Positions 25,447 to 33,859 of a stretch of DNA of 64,000 bases are shown here, one piece after another (the stretch's first letter is position 1; each line of letters opens with the position of its first letter). The notes under the pieces are model-generated. The model did not search any database. It saw only the letters and a list, made by a program, of their open reading frames with translations, and was not told the DNA's origin. Source of the DNA: Flavobacterium jejuense (GTDB lineage: Bacteria > Bacteroidota > Bacteroidia > Flavobacteriales > Flavobacteriaceae); contig NZ_VEVQ02000001.1 of NCBI RefSeq assembly GCF_006491595.2, positions 310,001 through 374,000 on the forward strand, in the 5' to 3' direction. The position numbers and the translations under genes are program-made.

Positions 25447-25902
25447 TTAATTTTCTCTAATTTTCTCTAATAAATAATTTAATTTTTCTAATTCTTCTGC
25501 TGTTAATTTTTTTGTTAATTCACTTTCGTACCTTTCAATTAAAGGATCTAACTCTAAAAGAATATCTAATCCTTTTTTTGTAATATTAATTTCAATTTTT
25601 CTTCTATTGTTAGGACAAATATTTCGTTCTACCATTTCCTTAAATAACAATTTATCAATTAAACGAGTAGTGTTACTGTTTTTAGTAACCATTCGTTCTT
25701 GGATATCTTGCATATTTATAAGTTTTCCCTTTTGTCCTCTTAAAATCCTTAATACATTATATTGTTCACTGGAAATTTCATATGGTTTTAATACGTCATT
25801 AAATTTGTCACCAAGAAAATTTGTAGTGAATTTCAAATTAAGAGTTACTTTTTTAGCAATACTTAATTCAATGGTACTTTTTATTTCATCTTCTATTTTC
25901 AT
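25447..25902 (-). CDS. MarR-family transcriptional regulator
   Basis: 151 residues with a central winged helix (YNVLRILRGQKGKLINMQDIQERMVTKNSNTTRLIDKL) and a beta-wing (CPNNRRKIEINITKKG). The only cysteine visible in the winged-helix region is in that wing; redox sensing is possible but unproven. It heads a three-gene operon with the nitroreductase and yceI, and three TTTGTA-N2-TACAAA palindromes surround its promoter and start codon. Confidence 0.93.
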   Translation of the reverse strand: MKIEDEIKSTIELSIAKKVTLNLKFTTNFLGDKFNDVLKPYEISSEQYNVLRILRGQKGKLINMQDIQERMVTKNSNTTRLIDKLLFKEMVERNICPNNRRKIEINITKKGLDILLELDPLIERYESELTKKLTAEELEKLNYLLEKIREN

Positions 25903-25962
25903 TTGTATTTACAAAATTTGTATGTACAAATGTAATGTATTTATTTATTTGTATATACAAAT
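25902..25962. promoter_or_regulatory. Three MarR-type palindromic operators
   Basis: TTTGTATTTACAAA (25902-25915), ATTTGTATGTACAAAT (25916-25931) and the perfect 16-bp palindrome ATTTGTATATACAAAT (25947-25962). Centres are 15 and 31 bp apart. The first overlaps the marR ATG, the second the -7 and the third the -33 element. They could also affect the divergent thioredoxin operon at 26025. Confidence 0.75.
25927..25961 (-). promoter_or_regulatory. marR operon promoter
   Basis: Minus strand TTTG (25958-25961), 23-bp spacer, TACATTTG (25927-25934), 24 nt before the marR start. Both elements are embedded in palindromes. Confidence 0.6.
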
Positions 25963-26024
25963 GTTTGTTAAATTTTTATTAATTTTTTATTAGCTGAGAC
26001 TAGAATAGTTATTTTTAACCTGTT

Positions 26025-26543
26025 ATGAAAAAATTAATATTCATTGTATGCCTATTAGTGGCAACAGTCATTTATAGTCAAAAGAATGTACAACCTATCA
26101 AAGTGTATGAATTAGAGGGGATAACTGTATCTTCATATGATTTTGAAGGATTAGAAACTTTTTTTAAACAAAAAGATGATACTATTTATATTATCAATTT
26201 TTGGGCTACATGGTGTGCACCTTGTATAAAAGAATTGCCTTATTTTGAGGGAATTGGTAAAAAATACAAAGAAAAAAATGTGAAAATTATTTTAGTAAGT
26301 CTAGATTTTCCTAAAAAAGTTGAAACAAGTTTACTTCCATTTATAAAAAGAAAAAAGTTAGTGTCAGATGTTATTCATTTAAATGATCCTGATGCTAATT
26401 CTTGGATAGAGAAAGTTAATAAAGGTTGGAGTGGAGCTATACCAGCTACAATTATATACAAGAATGATGATGCGGCTTTTTATGAACAATCCTTTACTTA
26501 TGAAGAATTAGAAAAAGAACTTTTAAAAATGTTAAACAAATAA
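26025..26543 (+). CDS. TlpA-like exported thiol-disulfide oxidoreductase
   Basis: 172 residues with a signal peptide (about 1-18) and a thioredoxin fold carrying the WCAPC active site (C64, C67) in NFWATWCAPCIKELPYF. The cis-proline region is GAIPATIIY. The family acts in the periplasm, reducing disulfides or supporting cytochrome maturation. It begins a three-gene run with another thioredoxin-fold protein (9-nt gap) and a rhodanese, a set suggesting a redox or sulfur role. Confidence 0.92.
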   Translation: MKKLIFIVCLLVATVIYSQKNVQPIKVYELEGITVSSYDFEGLETFFKQKDDTIYIINFWATWCAPCIKELPYFEGIGKKYKEKNVKIILVSLDFPKKVETSLLPFIKRKKLVSDVIHLNDPDANSWIEKVNKGWSGAIPATIIYKNDDAAFYEQSFTYEELEKELLKMLNK

Positions 26544-26552
26544 ATAAAAAGA

Positions 26553-27167
26553 ATGAAAGCTTTAAAAATTGTATTAAGTGTATTGGTATTTGGACTTGTA
26601 AGTGCATTTACTTTTAATAGAGTAGTAACTTCTGGTTATGAAGTAGGAGATAAGGCTACTGATTTTAAATTGAAAAATATTGATGATAAAATGGTATCCT
26701 TAAGCGATTATAAAGATGTAAAAGGATATATTGTTATTTTTACTTGTAATCATTGTCCATTTGCTATTGCTTATGAAGATCGAATAATTGCATTGGATAA
26801 AAAATATAAGAAATTAGGGTATCCTGTTATTGCAATTAATCCAAATAATCCTGAAGTTCAAGAGAAAGATAGTTTTGAATTAATGAAAGTAAGAGCCAAA
26901 GAGAAAGGATTTACTTTTCCTTATTTATTTGATGAAGGTCAAAAAATTTATCCACAGTATGGAGCTACAAAAACGCCTCATGTTTATGTATTGAAAAAAA
27001 CTAAAGAAGGTAATATTGTAAAATATATTGGAGCAATAGATGACAATCATACAGATGAAACTGCTGTTAAAGTAAAATATGTAGAAAATGCAGTGGATGC
27101 TTTATTAAAAAATAAGGAAGTTTCTGTAAAAATGACAAAAGCTATTGGATGTTCCATTAAAGCATAG
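26553..27167 (+). CDS. Thioredoxin-fold redoxin, exported or membrane-anchored
   Basis: 204 residues with an N-terminal hydrophobic segment (about 5-20) and an AhpC/TSA-redoxin domain starting VGDKATDFKLKNIDDK. The active-site motif is FTCNHCPFA with C65 and C68. It resembles the peroxiredoxin-like TlpA group of Bacteroidota, but which substrate it reduces is unknown. It is nine bases downstream of the TlpA-like gene and 18 bases before the rhodanese. Confidence 0.9.
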   Translation: MKALKIVLSVLVFGLVSAFTFNRVVTSGYEVGDKATDFKLKNIDDKMVSLSDYKDVKGYIVIFTCNHCPFAIAYEDRIIALDKKYKKLGYPVIAINPNNPEVQEKDSFELMKVRAKEKGFTFPYLFDEGQKIYPQYGATKTPHVYVLKKTKEGNIVKYIGAIDDNHTDETAVKVKYVENAVDALLKNKEVSVKMTKAIGCSIKA

Positions 27168-27185
27168 TATTTTTGGTGCAAATTA

Positions 27186-27497
27186 ATGAATATGAATTTA
27201 GAGCAACAACAGTGGTGGAGTCAGTTTTTAACTGATGAAAAAGGAGTAATTTTAGATGTTAGAACTGAAGACGAGTTCAATAACGGAAAAATTCCTGATG
27301 CACTTAATATTGATATATTTAAAGGACAAGGTTTTATTTATGCTTTAGAAGAATTAGATAAAACTAAAAATTACTATGTGTATTGTGCAGCTGGTTCTAG
27401 AAGTGCAAATGCATGTAATATTATGAGAGAATTAGGTTTTACAAATGCTTATAATTTAGTTGGAGGTATTTCTCAATGGGAAGGTCCAGTGGAATAA
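27186..27497 (+). CDS. Single-domain rhodanese
   Basis: 103 residues: GVILDVRTEDEFNNGKIPDALNID, then the active-site loop YCAAGSRSANAC with catalytic C67, and a closing GGISQWEG. It should carry a persulfide on C67 and shuttle sulfane sulfur or act in thiol homeostasis in the cytosol. A second ATG two codons on gives a nearly equal start. It is last in the thioredoxin-rhodanese operon and is followed by a strong hairpin. Confidence 0.93.
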   Translation: MNMNLEQQQWWSQFLTDEKGVILDVRTEDEFNNGKIPDALNIDIFKGQGFIYALEELDKTKNYYVYCAAGSRSANACNIMRELGFTNAYNLVGGISQWEGPVE

Positions 27498-27519
27498 CGT
27501 CTAATATATATTAATAAAC

Positions 27520-27548
27520 AAAAACCGAGTTGAAATAACTCGGTTTTT
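27520..27548. terminator. Bidirectional terminator
   Basis: A perfect 12-bp stem AAAAACCGAGTT (27520-27531) / AACTCGGTTTTT (27537-27548), 5-nt loop, with A-run and T-run on either side. It serves the convergent rhodanese and GNAT-like genes. Confidence 0.88.
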
Positions 27549-27553
27549 GTGTT

Positions 27554-28672
27554 TTATAGTTTTTTACTATAAGTTCTTCTTCTTTTAGTGATTTTTGTAT
27601 CAAAATGTTTCCATAAATTGTGAATCGCATTGTTTTCTTCTAATTCAGGAGTTCTTACGCAAGTTTTTATTCCTTTCGCTTCACATACTTTGTAATATTC
27701 TTCAAAAATAATACCTGTAACACCTTTGCTTTGATATTCTGGAGCTACACCAATTAAATAAAAAACAGCTTCTTTAGAATGCTTTCTAGCTTGTAATAAA
27801 TGATAAAAACCAAATGGAAAAAGTTTTCCTTTTGCTTTTTGAAGTGCTTCACTAAAACCAGGCATAACTATTGCAAATGCAACCATTTTATTGTCTTTAT
27901 CAACTATGAATTTGATAAATTCTGGATTTATAAAGCTGATGTATTTTTTCTTAAAATATTCTTTTTGAACTTTATTAATAGCAACAAAAGATTGTAGTTT
28001 TGAGTAAGTTTCGTTAAACAATTCAAACATATCATCTACATAAGGCATGATATCTTTTGTTTTAGTAAAGTTTAGACATCTTAACTGATAACGTTGTTGA
28101 ACTAATTTACTAATTTTAGTAAAAGGAGCAGGGTCAATATTAGCAAATGAAAAGGAACTTTCAATGTATTCTTTTTCTTTTAGTAACCCTAATTTTTCAA
28201 AATGATCTTTATAATAAGGCATGCTATACCAAGTAACCATATTGCCTATTTCTTTAAAGCCTTCAACAAGGACTCCTACTTTATCTAAATTTGAAAAACC
28301 TATTGGTCCTTCCACCATTTCTAAACTATGTTTGTTACCTAATTCGTAAACTTTATCTAATAAAGCTTTGGTTACTTCAATATCATCAATAGCATCAAAC
28401 CAACCAAAACGAACTTTGCTTTTATTTAGGATATTCACTTCATCCCAATTAATTATAGCAGCAACTTTTCCTACAATTGTATTGTCTTTATAAGCCAAAT
28501 AAAAATGGGCTTCTGCTGTTTCAAATGCAGGGTTTTTAGACTTGTCAAAAGTTTCTAATTCCTCTGCAATTATGGGTGGAACCCAATAAGGGTTTCCTTT
28601 GTATAAATCAAATGAGAATAAAATATAATCTTTAAGATCCTTTTTGGTCTCCGCTTTTTTTATTGTTATCAT
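27554..28672 (-). CDS. GNAT-superfamily-like protein of unknown substrate
   Basis: 372 residues. The N-terminal half has an acetyltransferase-like region (LAYKDNTIVGKVAAIIN), and the C-terminal half has GVAPEYQSKGVTGIIFEEYY, which looks like a GNAT acetyl-CoA-binding turn, suggesting two GNAT-type folds in tandem. The central GPIGFSNLDKVGVLVEGF segment is typical of a conserved, uncharacterised family that includes E. coli YghO. Substrate unknown. It is 3 nt downstream of the transporter-like gene. Confidence 0.8.
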   Translation of the reverse strand: MITIKKAETKKDLKDYILFSFDLYKGNPYWVPPIIAEELETFDKSKNPAFETAEAHFYLAYKDNTIVGKVAAIINWDEVNILNKSKVRFGWFDAIDDIEVTKALLDKVYELGNKHSLEMVEGPIGFSNLDKVGVLVEGFKEIGNMVTWYSMPYYKDHFEKLGLLKEKEYIESSFSFANIDPAPFTKISKLVQQRYQLRCLNFTKTKDIMPYVDDMFELFNETYSKLQSFVAINKVQKEYFKKKYISFINPEFIKFIVDKDNKMVAFAIVMPGFSEALQKAKGKLFPFGFYHLLQARKHSKEAVFYLIGVAPEYQSKGVTGIIFEEYYKVCEAKGIKTCVRTPELEENNAIHNLWKHFDTKITKRRRTYSKKL

Positions 28673-28675
28673 TTT

Positions 28676-29644
28676 TTATTCTATTTCTACTTCGTCTTTA
28701 CGTTTTTTCTTTTCTTTTTCGGCTTTTTTCTTCATTTTTTTATCCATTTTGCTGCCTTTATCTTTTTCTATTTTTACTTCCTTATAATTCGCATCAAAAC
28801 GCCATGAGAAACCAGCTCCAGCAGTAAATAAAGAAGGACTATCTTTAATATTTTTTCCTATAGAAGCATCTACTTGCATTCTGCTGTTTATTAAATAAGC
28901 CGCTCCTAATCTAAAAACGCCATCTGAATAATAATCACCATTATAACCTTGGTTTTCAATAAAACCAGACCATTTTTCATTAAAACCTCTTGTTAATGTT
29001 ATTACATAGTTAATAGAATTAAAATCAGAAGCTATCTTGTCATACATTATATTAGTCACAAAAACCCAGCGAGAACCAAAATGATTTTGAGCAATTAACA
29101 TTACTTTTGGACTTACAGTAGGCTCTTTAACAAAAGTAGGTGCATAAATAAATGGGTTATCTGAAAAACTAAGATTAACACCTGCATAAGCAGCTACAGC
29201 AGGAACAAATTGTCTCCAATTGAATTTATGATTGGCTTTCCAACTGTATAAATTCTCTTTTACTTCATAATTTTTAAAAGGGTCGTAGATTAAATACTTA
29301 ACACCTATTAATGTTTTCTTTAAAGCAGAACGATTTTTACTTTCAAAACTGGAATTATATTTATCGTTTTGATATTGGAGTTCAGCAATGAATTCTAATT
29401 CTTCAAAAAATAAACCCCAACGAAAGTCAAGTTCTGCAATAACTCCGTTTGCGTCATATTTTAATGCTGCATGATCCTCATTTTGAAAATTTAAACCAGT
29501 TTCAACTTGAATAATAGATTTACCAACAGAAAAAGCCATCATAGATTTTCCCGGACGATTAGAGTTGATTTCATCTGTAAATTGAGCATAATGAGCTTGA
29601 TAAACAAAGAAAAATAATAAGAATAAACATTTAGTGTATTTCAT
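28676..29644 (-). CDS. Outer-membrane transporter-like protein (phenol MetA-type)
   Basis: 322 residues with a signal peptide (about 1-20), then an alternating-hydrophobicity beta-barrel pattern beginning INSNRPGKSMMAFSVGKSIIQVETGL. It ends in a highly charged KKMKKKAEKEKKKRK tail, unusual for an outer-membrane barrel, which normally ends in an aromatic. The start resembles the 'transporter' family grouped with phenol-degradation MetA proteins. Function unproven. Confidence 0.75.
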   Translation of the reverse strand: MKYTKCLFLLFFFVYQAHYAQFTDEINSNRPGKSMMAFSVGKSIIQVETGLNFQNEDHAALKYDANGVIAELDFRWGLFFEELEFIAELQYQNDKYNSSFESKNRSALKKTLIGVKYLIYDPFKNYEVKENLYSWKANHKFNWRQFVPAVAAYAGVNLSFSDNPFIYAPTFVKEPTVSPKVMLIAQNHFGSRWVFVTNIMYDKIASDFNSINYVITLTRGFNEKWSGFIENQGYNGDYYSDGVFRLGAAYLINSRMQVDASIGKNIKDSPSLFTAGAGFSWRFDANYKEVKIEKDKGSKMDKKMKKKAEKEKKKRKDEVEIE

Positions 29645-29661
29645 CTTGCTAATATTTAGGT

Positions 29662-29669
29662 CAAAAGTA
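29662..29669 (-). promoter_or_regulatory. Candidate -7 element of the barrel/GNAT operon
   Basis: Minus strand TACTTTTG (TAnnTTTG), 17 nt before the ATG at 29644. Confidence 0.5.
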
Positions 29670-29724
29670 GTATTTTTATAATAATTTTAAGAAACATTAG
29701 TATGCTTTTATCTACTAATAAACG

Positions 29725-29732
29725 TAATTTTG
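29725..29732 (+). promoter_or_regulatory. Candidate -7 element of the DUF4834 gene
   Basis: TAATTTTG (TAnnTTTG), 19 nt before the ATG at 29752. The region between the two divergent genes is about 107 bp. Confidence 0.45.
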
Positions 29733-29751
29733 AATTTTAAATTTAATTAGA

Positions 29752-30030
29752 ATGGAAACAGCATCATTCCCAAGTTTACTTAGAACGCTAGCTATTATAA
29801 TATTATTTTATTATTTGTTTAAATTTTTGTTCCGAATTTTTGCACCAGTTTTAATGAGAGGAGCCATGAATAAAATGCAACAAAAAATGCAAGACCAAAT
29901 GAATGGTCAGTTTGGGCAACAAAATACTTATGGTAACCAAAATACAAATTCTCAAAAAACAAGCACTAAAGAAATGCCTACAGAAAAGAAGAAAGTAGGA
30001 GAGTATGTTGATTTTGAAGAGATAGATTAA
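29752..30030 (+). CDS. DUF4834 family small membrane protein
   Basis: 92 residues: one transmembrane helix (about 10-35, FPSLLRTLAIIILFYYLFKFLF), a Gln/Asn/Met-rich linker and a conserved ending KKKVGEYVDFEEID, which is the family signature. It is restricted to Bacteroidota and has no known role. It commonly precedes the YfhO gene, as here, with a terminator in between. Confidence 0.88.
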   Translation: METASFPSLLRTLAIIILFYYLFKFLFRIFAPVLMRGAMNKMQQKMQDQMNGQFGQQNTYGNQNTNSQKTSTKEMPTEKKKVGEYVDFEEID

Positions 30031-30058
30031 AACGATAAACAATACTTCAAGTTGTTCT

Positions 30059-30087
30059 AAAGGATATTATTGCAATATCCTTTTTTT
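30059..30087 (+). terminator. Terminator of the DUF4834 gene
   Basis: AAAGGATATT (30059-30068) pairs with AATATCCTTT (30074-30083), followed by more T residues, about 30 nt after the stop. Confidence 0.85.
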
Positions 30088-30125
30088 ATTTACCTTAGCG
30101 TTTTATTTAGATATCTATTTTACCA

Positions 30126-32555
30126 ATGAAAAAAATACAATCTTTCTTACCTCATTTACTTGCCATATTAGGTTTTGTTTTAGTAGCTATAATTTATTTT
30201 TATCCAGTATTAGAAGGGAAAAAAATATACCAATCTGATATTGCTCAATATACAGGAATGGCAAAAGAGCAAAATGATTTTAGAAAAGAAAATGATACTG
30301 AACCTTATTGGACAAATAGTGCTTTTGGAGGAATGCCAACATATCAATTAGGAGCACATTACCCACATAATTATGTGAAGAAATTGGACTTAGTTTTACG
30401 TTTTTTACCTCGACCAGCAGATTATTTGTTTTTATACTTTCTTGGTTTTTATATTCTTTTAATGGTTTTAAAAATTGATCCATTAAAAGCCTTTTTTGGT
30501 GCTTTAGCTTTCGGTTTTTCTACCTATTTAATTATTATTTTAGGAGTTGGTCATAATGCAAAAGCTCATGCAATTGCTTATATGCCTATCGTTTTAGCTG
30601 GAGTATTATTGGTTTTCCAAAGAAAATATATTGTAGGAGGAATTTTGACAATGATTGCTGCTGCATTGGAAATACAAGCGAATCACTTTCAAATGACTTA
30701 CTATTTACTGATTTTATTATTGATAGTAAGTAGTTTTTATACGTACCAATTTTTAAAAGAAAAAGCTTATAAAGATTTTGGGAAAGTAATTGGAATTTTT
30801 GCAATTGCAGGATTATTAGCGATTGGTGCCAATGCGACTAATTTATTGGCTACATCTGAATATGCTACATTTTCAACTCGTAATAAAAGTGAGTTAACCA
30901 TTGATGAAAATGGTACTCCAAAAACGAATGCAAATGCAATGAGTTATGAATACATAACAGAATATAGTTATGGAAAAGCTGAGAGTTTAAATCTAATTGC
31001 ACCAAGGTTATTTGGAGGTTCTAATCATGAAGATTTAGGAGTGGAATCAGAAATGTATAGTTTTATTACGCAACAAGGTGTTCCACCAAACGAGGCAGTT
31101 GATATAGTAAAACAAATGCCAACCTATTGGGGAGATCAGCCAATTGTTGCTGCACCAGCTTATATAGGAATAGTTGTTTTTTTCTTTTTTATATTAGCAT
31201 TATTTGTTTCAGATAATAAGAAAATAAAATACGCTTTGTTAACAGGTGCAGTTGTTTCTCTATTTCTTTCTTGGGGAAAAAACTTATCTTTTTTAACTGA
31301 TTTCTTTATTGATTTTGTACCCATGTACAATAAATTTAGAGCCGTTTCTTCTATTCAAGTTATTTTGGAATTGTGTATTCCTACTTTAGCAGTTTTAGGT
31401 TTTTACCAATTTTTCAAACTGGAAGATAAAAAAATACAATGGAATTACCTTTGGAAAACAGGAGCTATTGTTTTTGGATTTCTAGCGATTTTATTTGTTT
31501 TTAAAGGAGCTTTTGATTTTTCAGGAGGAAATGATGGGTTTTATGCTCAAAATTATGGTCCAGAATTCATGAGTGCTTTAAAAAAAGATAGAATGTCCTT
31601 GTATACCAAAGATATTTTACGTGCTATGGGTTATGTTTTGGCTGTTTTTGGAATTTTATTTTTCTACAATAAAGGAAGTCTTAAAACTACAAGGGCAGTT
31701 ATTTTAGTTGGTTTATTGATGTGTACAGATTTAGTTACTATCGACAAAAATTACGTTAGTAAAGAGGATTTTGTCTCAGCAAGGGAAATGGAAGAACCTT
31801 TTCAAGCAACGGAAGCCGATTTAAAAATATTACAAGACACCACACATTTTAGAGTGTTTGAAGTAGCTGGACAAATGAGTAGTGCTAGAAGCTCGTATTT
31901 TCATAAGTCGATAGGTGGTTATCATGCAGCTAAACCAAGAAGAATGCAACAATTATTTGATTACCAAATAGCAAAAAACAATGTGAATATTTTGAACATG
32001 TTGAATGTGAAGTACATTATTCAAAATGGAGAAGATGGAAGACCTGTTGCTTTAGCTAACCCAGCTACAAATGGGAATGCTTGGTTTGTAAAAGAAGTTA
32101 AAAAAGTGAATTCTGCGGATGAAGAAATGAAAGCTTTGGATAGTTTAGATACTAAAAATGTGGCTATTTTAAACCCTATTTCTTTAAAGGCAAAAACAAA
32201 TTATAACTTTAAAGATTTCAAAAGAGATTCACTAGCTAGTATAAAACTAGATGTATATAAACCTAATTATCTTAAATATTCTTCTAATAATGAAAATGAT
32301 GGTTTTGCAGTTTTTTCAGAAATGTATTATAGAGATGGATGGAAAGCTACTATTGATGGAAATGAAAGTATGATTTATAGAGTTGATTATGTCCTAAGGG
32401 GTCTGAAAATTCCAGCAGGCAAACATACTATTGAGTTTACATTTGCACCACAAGTTGTAAAAACAGGAAGTTTAATTGCTTTAATGAGTTCGATAGGAAT
32501 GTTGTTACTGATTATTGGAGGTGTTTATTTTGAAACTAAAAAAGTAAAAAATTAA
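30126..32555 (+). CDS. YfhO-family multi-pass membrane protein
   Basis: 809 residues with about 12-13 transmembrane helices and extracytoplasmic loops, including YNKFRAVSSIQVILELCIP and a C-terminal soluble part with RVDYVLRGLKIPAGKHTIEF. YfhO in Bacillus is implicated in lipoteichoic acid glycosylation; the fold is GT-C-like (DPLKAFFGALAFGFSTYL segment). Here it probably transfers sugars from a lipid carrier, inferred from the glycosyltransferase and flippase genes that follow. Its stop overlaps the start of the glycosyltransferase frame. Confidence 0.88.
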   Translation: MKKIQSFLPHLLAILGFVLVAIIYFYPVLEGKKIYQSDIAQYTGMAKEQNDFRKENDTEPYWTNSAFGGMPTYQLGAHYPHNYVKKLDLVLRFLPRPADYLFLYFLGFYILLMVLKIDPLKAFFGALAFGFSTYLIIILGVGHNAKAHAIAYMPIVLAGVLLVFQRKYIVGGILTMIAAALEIQANHFQMTYYLLILLLIVSSFYTYQFLKEKAYKDFGKVIGIFAIAGLLAIGANATNLLATSEYATFSTRNKSELTIDENGTPKTNANAMSYEYITEYSYGKAESLNLIAPRLFGGSNHEDLGVESEMYSFITQQGVPPNEAVDIVKQMPTYWGDQPIVAAPAYIGIVVFFFFILALFVSDNKKIKYALLTGAVVSLFLSWGKNLSFLTDFFIDFVPMYNKFRAVSSIQVILELCIPTLAVLGFYQFFKLEDKKIQWNYLWKTGAIVFGFLAILFVFKGAFDFSGGNDGFYAQNYGPEFMSALKKDRMSLYTKDILRAMGYVLAVFGILFFYNKGSLKTTRAVILVGLLMCTDLVTIDKNYVSKEDFVSAREMEEPFQATEADLKILQDTTHFRVFEVAGQMSSARSSYFHKSIGGYHAAKPRRMQQLFDYQIAKNNVNILNMLNVKYIIQNGEDGRPVALANPATNGNAWFVKEVKKVNSADEEMKALDSLDTKNVAILNPISLKAKTNYNFKDFKRDSLASIKLDVYKPNYLKYSSNNENDGFAVFSEMYYRDGWKATIDGNESMIYRVDYVLRGLKIPAGKHTIEFTFAPQVVKTGSLIALMSSIGMLLLIIGGVYFETKKVKN

Positions 32556-33843
32556 ACCTTCAAAAAAAATACTAATCATTTCTTATTATTGGCCACCAGC
32601 TGGAGGACCAGGAGTGCAGCGTTGGTTGAAGTTTGTAAAATACTTACCTGATTTTGGTATTGAACCACATGTTTACATCCCAGAAAATCCAAATTACCCA
32701 CTTACAGATGAAAAATTAATTCGTGAAGTTTCAGAATCAACGATTGTTGTAAAAAAGAAAATTTTTGAACCTTATGGATTGGCCGCTGTTTTTTCGAAAA
32801 ATAAAACCAAAAAAATCAGTTCAGGTATTATTCCGAATCAAAAGAAGCAGACGTTTTTAGAAAAACTAATGCTTTGGATTAGAGGGAATTTATTTATTCC
32901 AGATGCAAGGGTTTTTTGGGTGAAACCATCTGTGAAATTTTTAAAAAAGTATCTTCAAGAGAACGAGATTAATACTGTAATTACAACTGGACCACCACAT
33001 AGTTTGCACCTTATTGGTTTACAATTAAAAAAGGAGCTAAATATCAAGTGGATAACCGATTTTCGAGATCCTTGGACAACTATTGGTTATCACAAACAAT
33101 TAAAATTGAGTAATTGGGCAGCTAAAAAACATGAAGCATTAGAAAAAGAAGTATTAAATAGTTGTGATACTATCATTGTGACTTCAGAAAACACTAAAAA
33201 AGAATTTAAAGCACTCTCAAATCAACGAATTGAAGTGATTACGAATGGATATGATTTTGAGAAAGTGGCTAAAAAACCAATGGATACCCAATTTACATTG
33301 GCACATATTGGTTCATTTTTGTCAGAACGAAATCCAAAAATTCTATGGCAGTCTTTATCAGAATTAATTTTAGAGAATAGATCTTTTGCAGAAAATTTTC
33401 AGTTGAAATTAATTGGAGCGGTTAGTAATGAAGTTTTAGAAAGCATAGAAAAATATAATTTGCAAACTTTTGTACATCATTTGGGGTATGTTTCTCACGA
33501 AGAAGCCTTGCAACAACAAAAAAGTTCACAAGTACTATTGTTGGTTGAAATTGATTCAGAAGAAACGAAATGCATTATTCCTGGAAAACTATTTGAATAT
33601 ATGGTTTCAGAACGACCTATTATTGCCATTGGACCAAATGCAACTGATTTTGAAAAAATTATTAAAGAAACTAATTCGGGTTCATTTTTTAATTATTATG
33701 AAAAAGAAGCTTTAAAAGATCAAATTTTAAAATATTTTAACTTGTATTTAGAAAATGATTTAAAGTCACATCCAATAGGTTTGCAACAATATAGTAGGAA
33801 GCGTTTAACAGAAAATTTGGCTTCACTGGTTATAAATCACTAA
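32551..33843 (+). CDS. Family-4-type glycosyltransferase, apparent AUU start
   Basis: 430 residues if read from ATT at 32551. The N-terminus then is KPSKKILIISYYWPPAGGPG, the classic GT4 first strand and glycine loop, followed by VQRWLKFVKYL. The C-terminal GT-B half has ITNGYDF, IGSFLSERNP and CIIPGKLFEYMVSERPIIA. The first ATG/GTG/TTG codon in frame is GTG at 32614, which would delete the first strand and GGPG loop. An in-frame TAA is at 32545. The ATT overlaps the YfhO stop (ATTAA), suggesting coupled re-initiation. A cytosolic sugar transferase; donor unknown. Confidence 0.88.
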   Translation: MKPSKKILIISYYWPPAGGPGVQRWLKFVKYLPDFGIEPHVYIPENPNYPLTDEKLIREVSESTIVVKKKIFEPYGLAAVFSKNKTKKISSGIIPNQKKQTFLEKLMLWIRGNLFIPDARVFWVKPSVKFLKKYLQENEINTVITTGPPHSLHLIGLQLKKELNIKWITDFRDPWTTIGYHKQLKLSNWAAKKHEALEKEVLNSCDTIIVTSENTKKEFKALSNQRIEVITNGYDFEKVAKKPMDTQFTLAHIGSFLSERNPKILWQSLSELILENRSFAENFQLKLIGAVSNEVLESIEKYNLQTFVHHLGYVSHEEALQQQKSSQVLLLVEIDSEETKCIIPGKLFEYMVSERPIIAIGPNATDFEKIIKETNSGSFFNYYEKEALKDQILKYFNLYLENDLKSHPIGLQQYSRKRLTENLASLVINH

Positions 33844-33859
33844 TCACTATTTGTATAAA

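Noticed and set aside
32614..33843. GTG at 32614 as start of the glycosyltransferase
   Set aside because: It would remove the conserved KKILIISYYWPPAGGPG strand-loop that is in frame immediately upstream.
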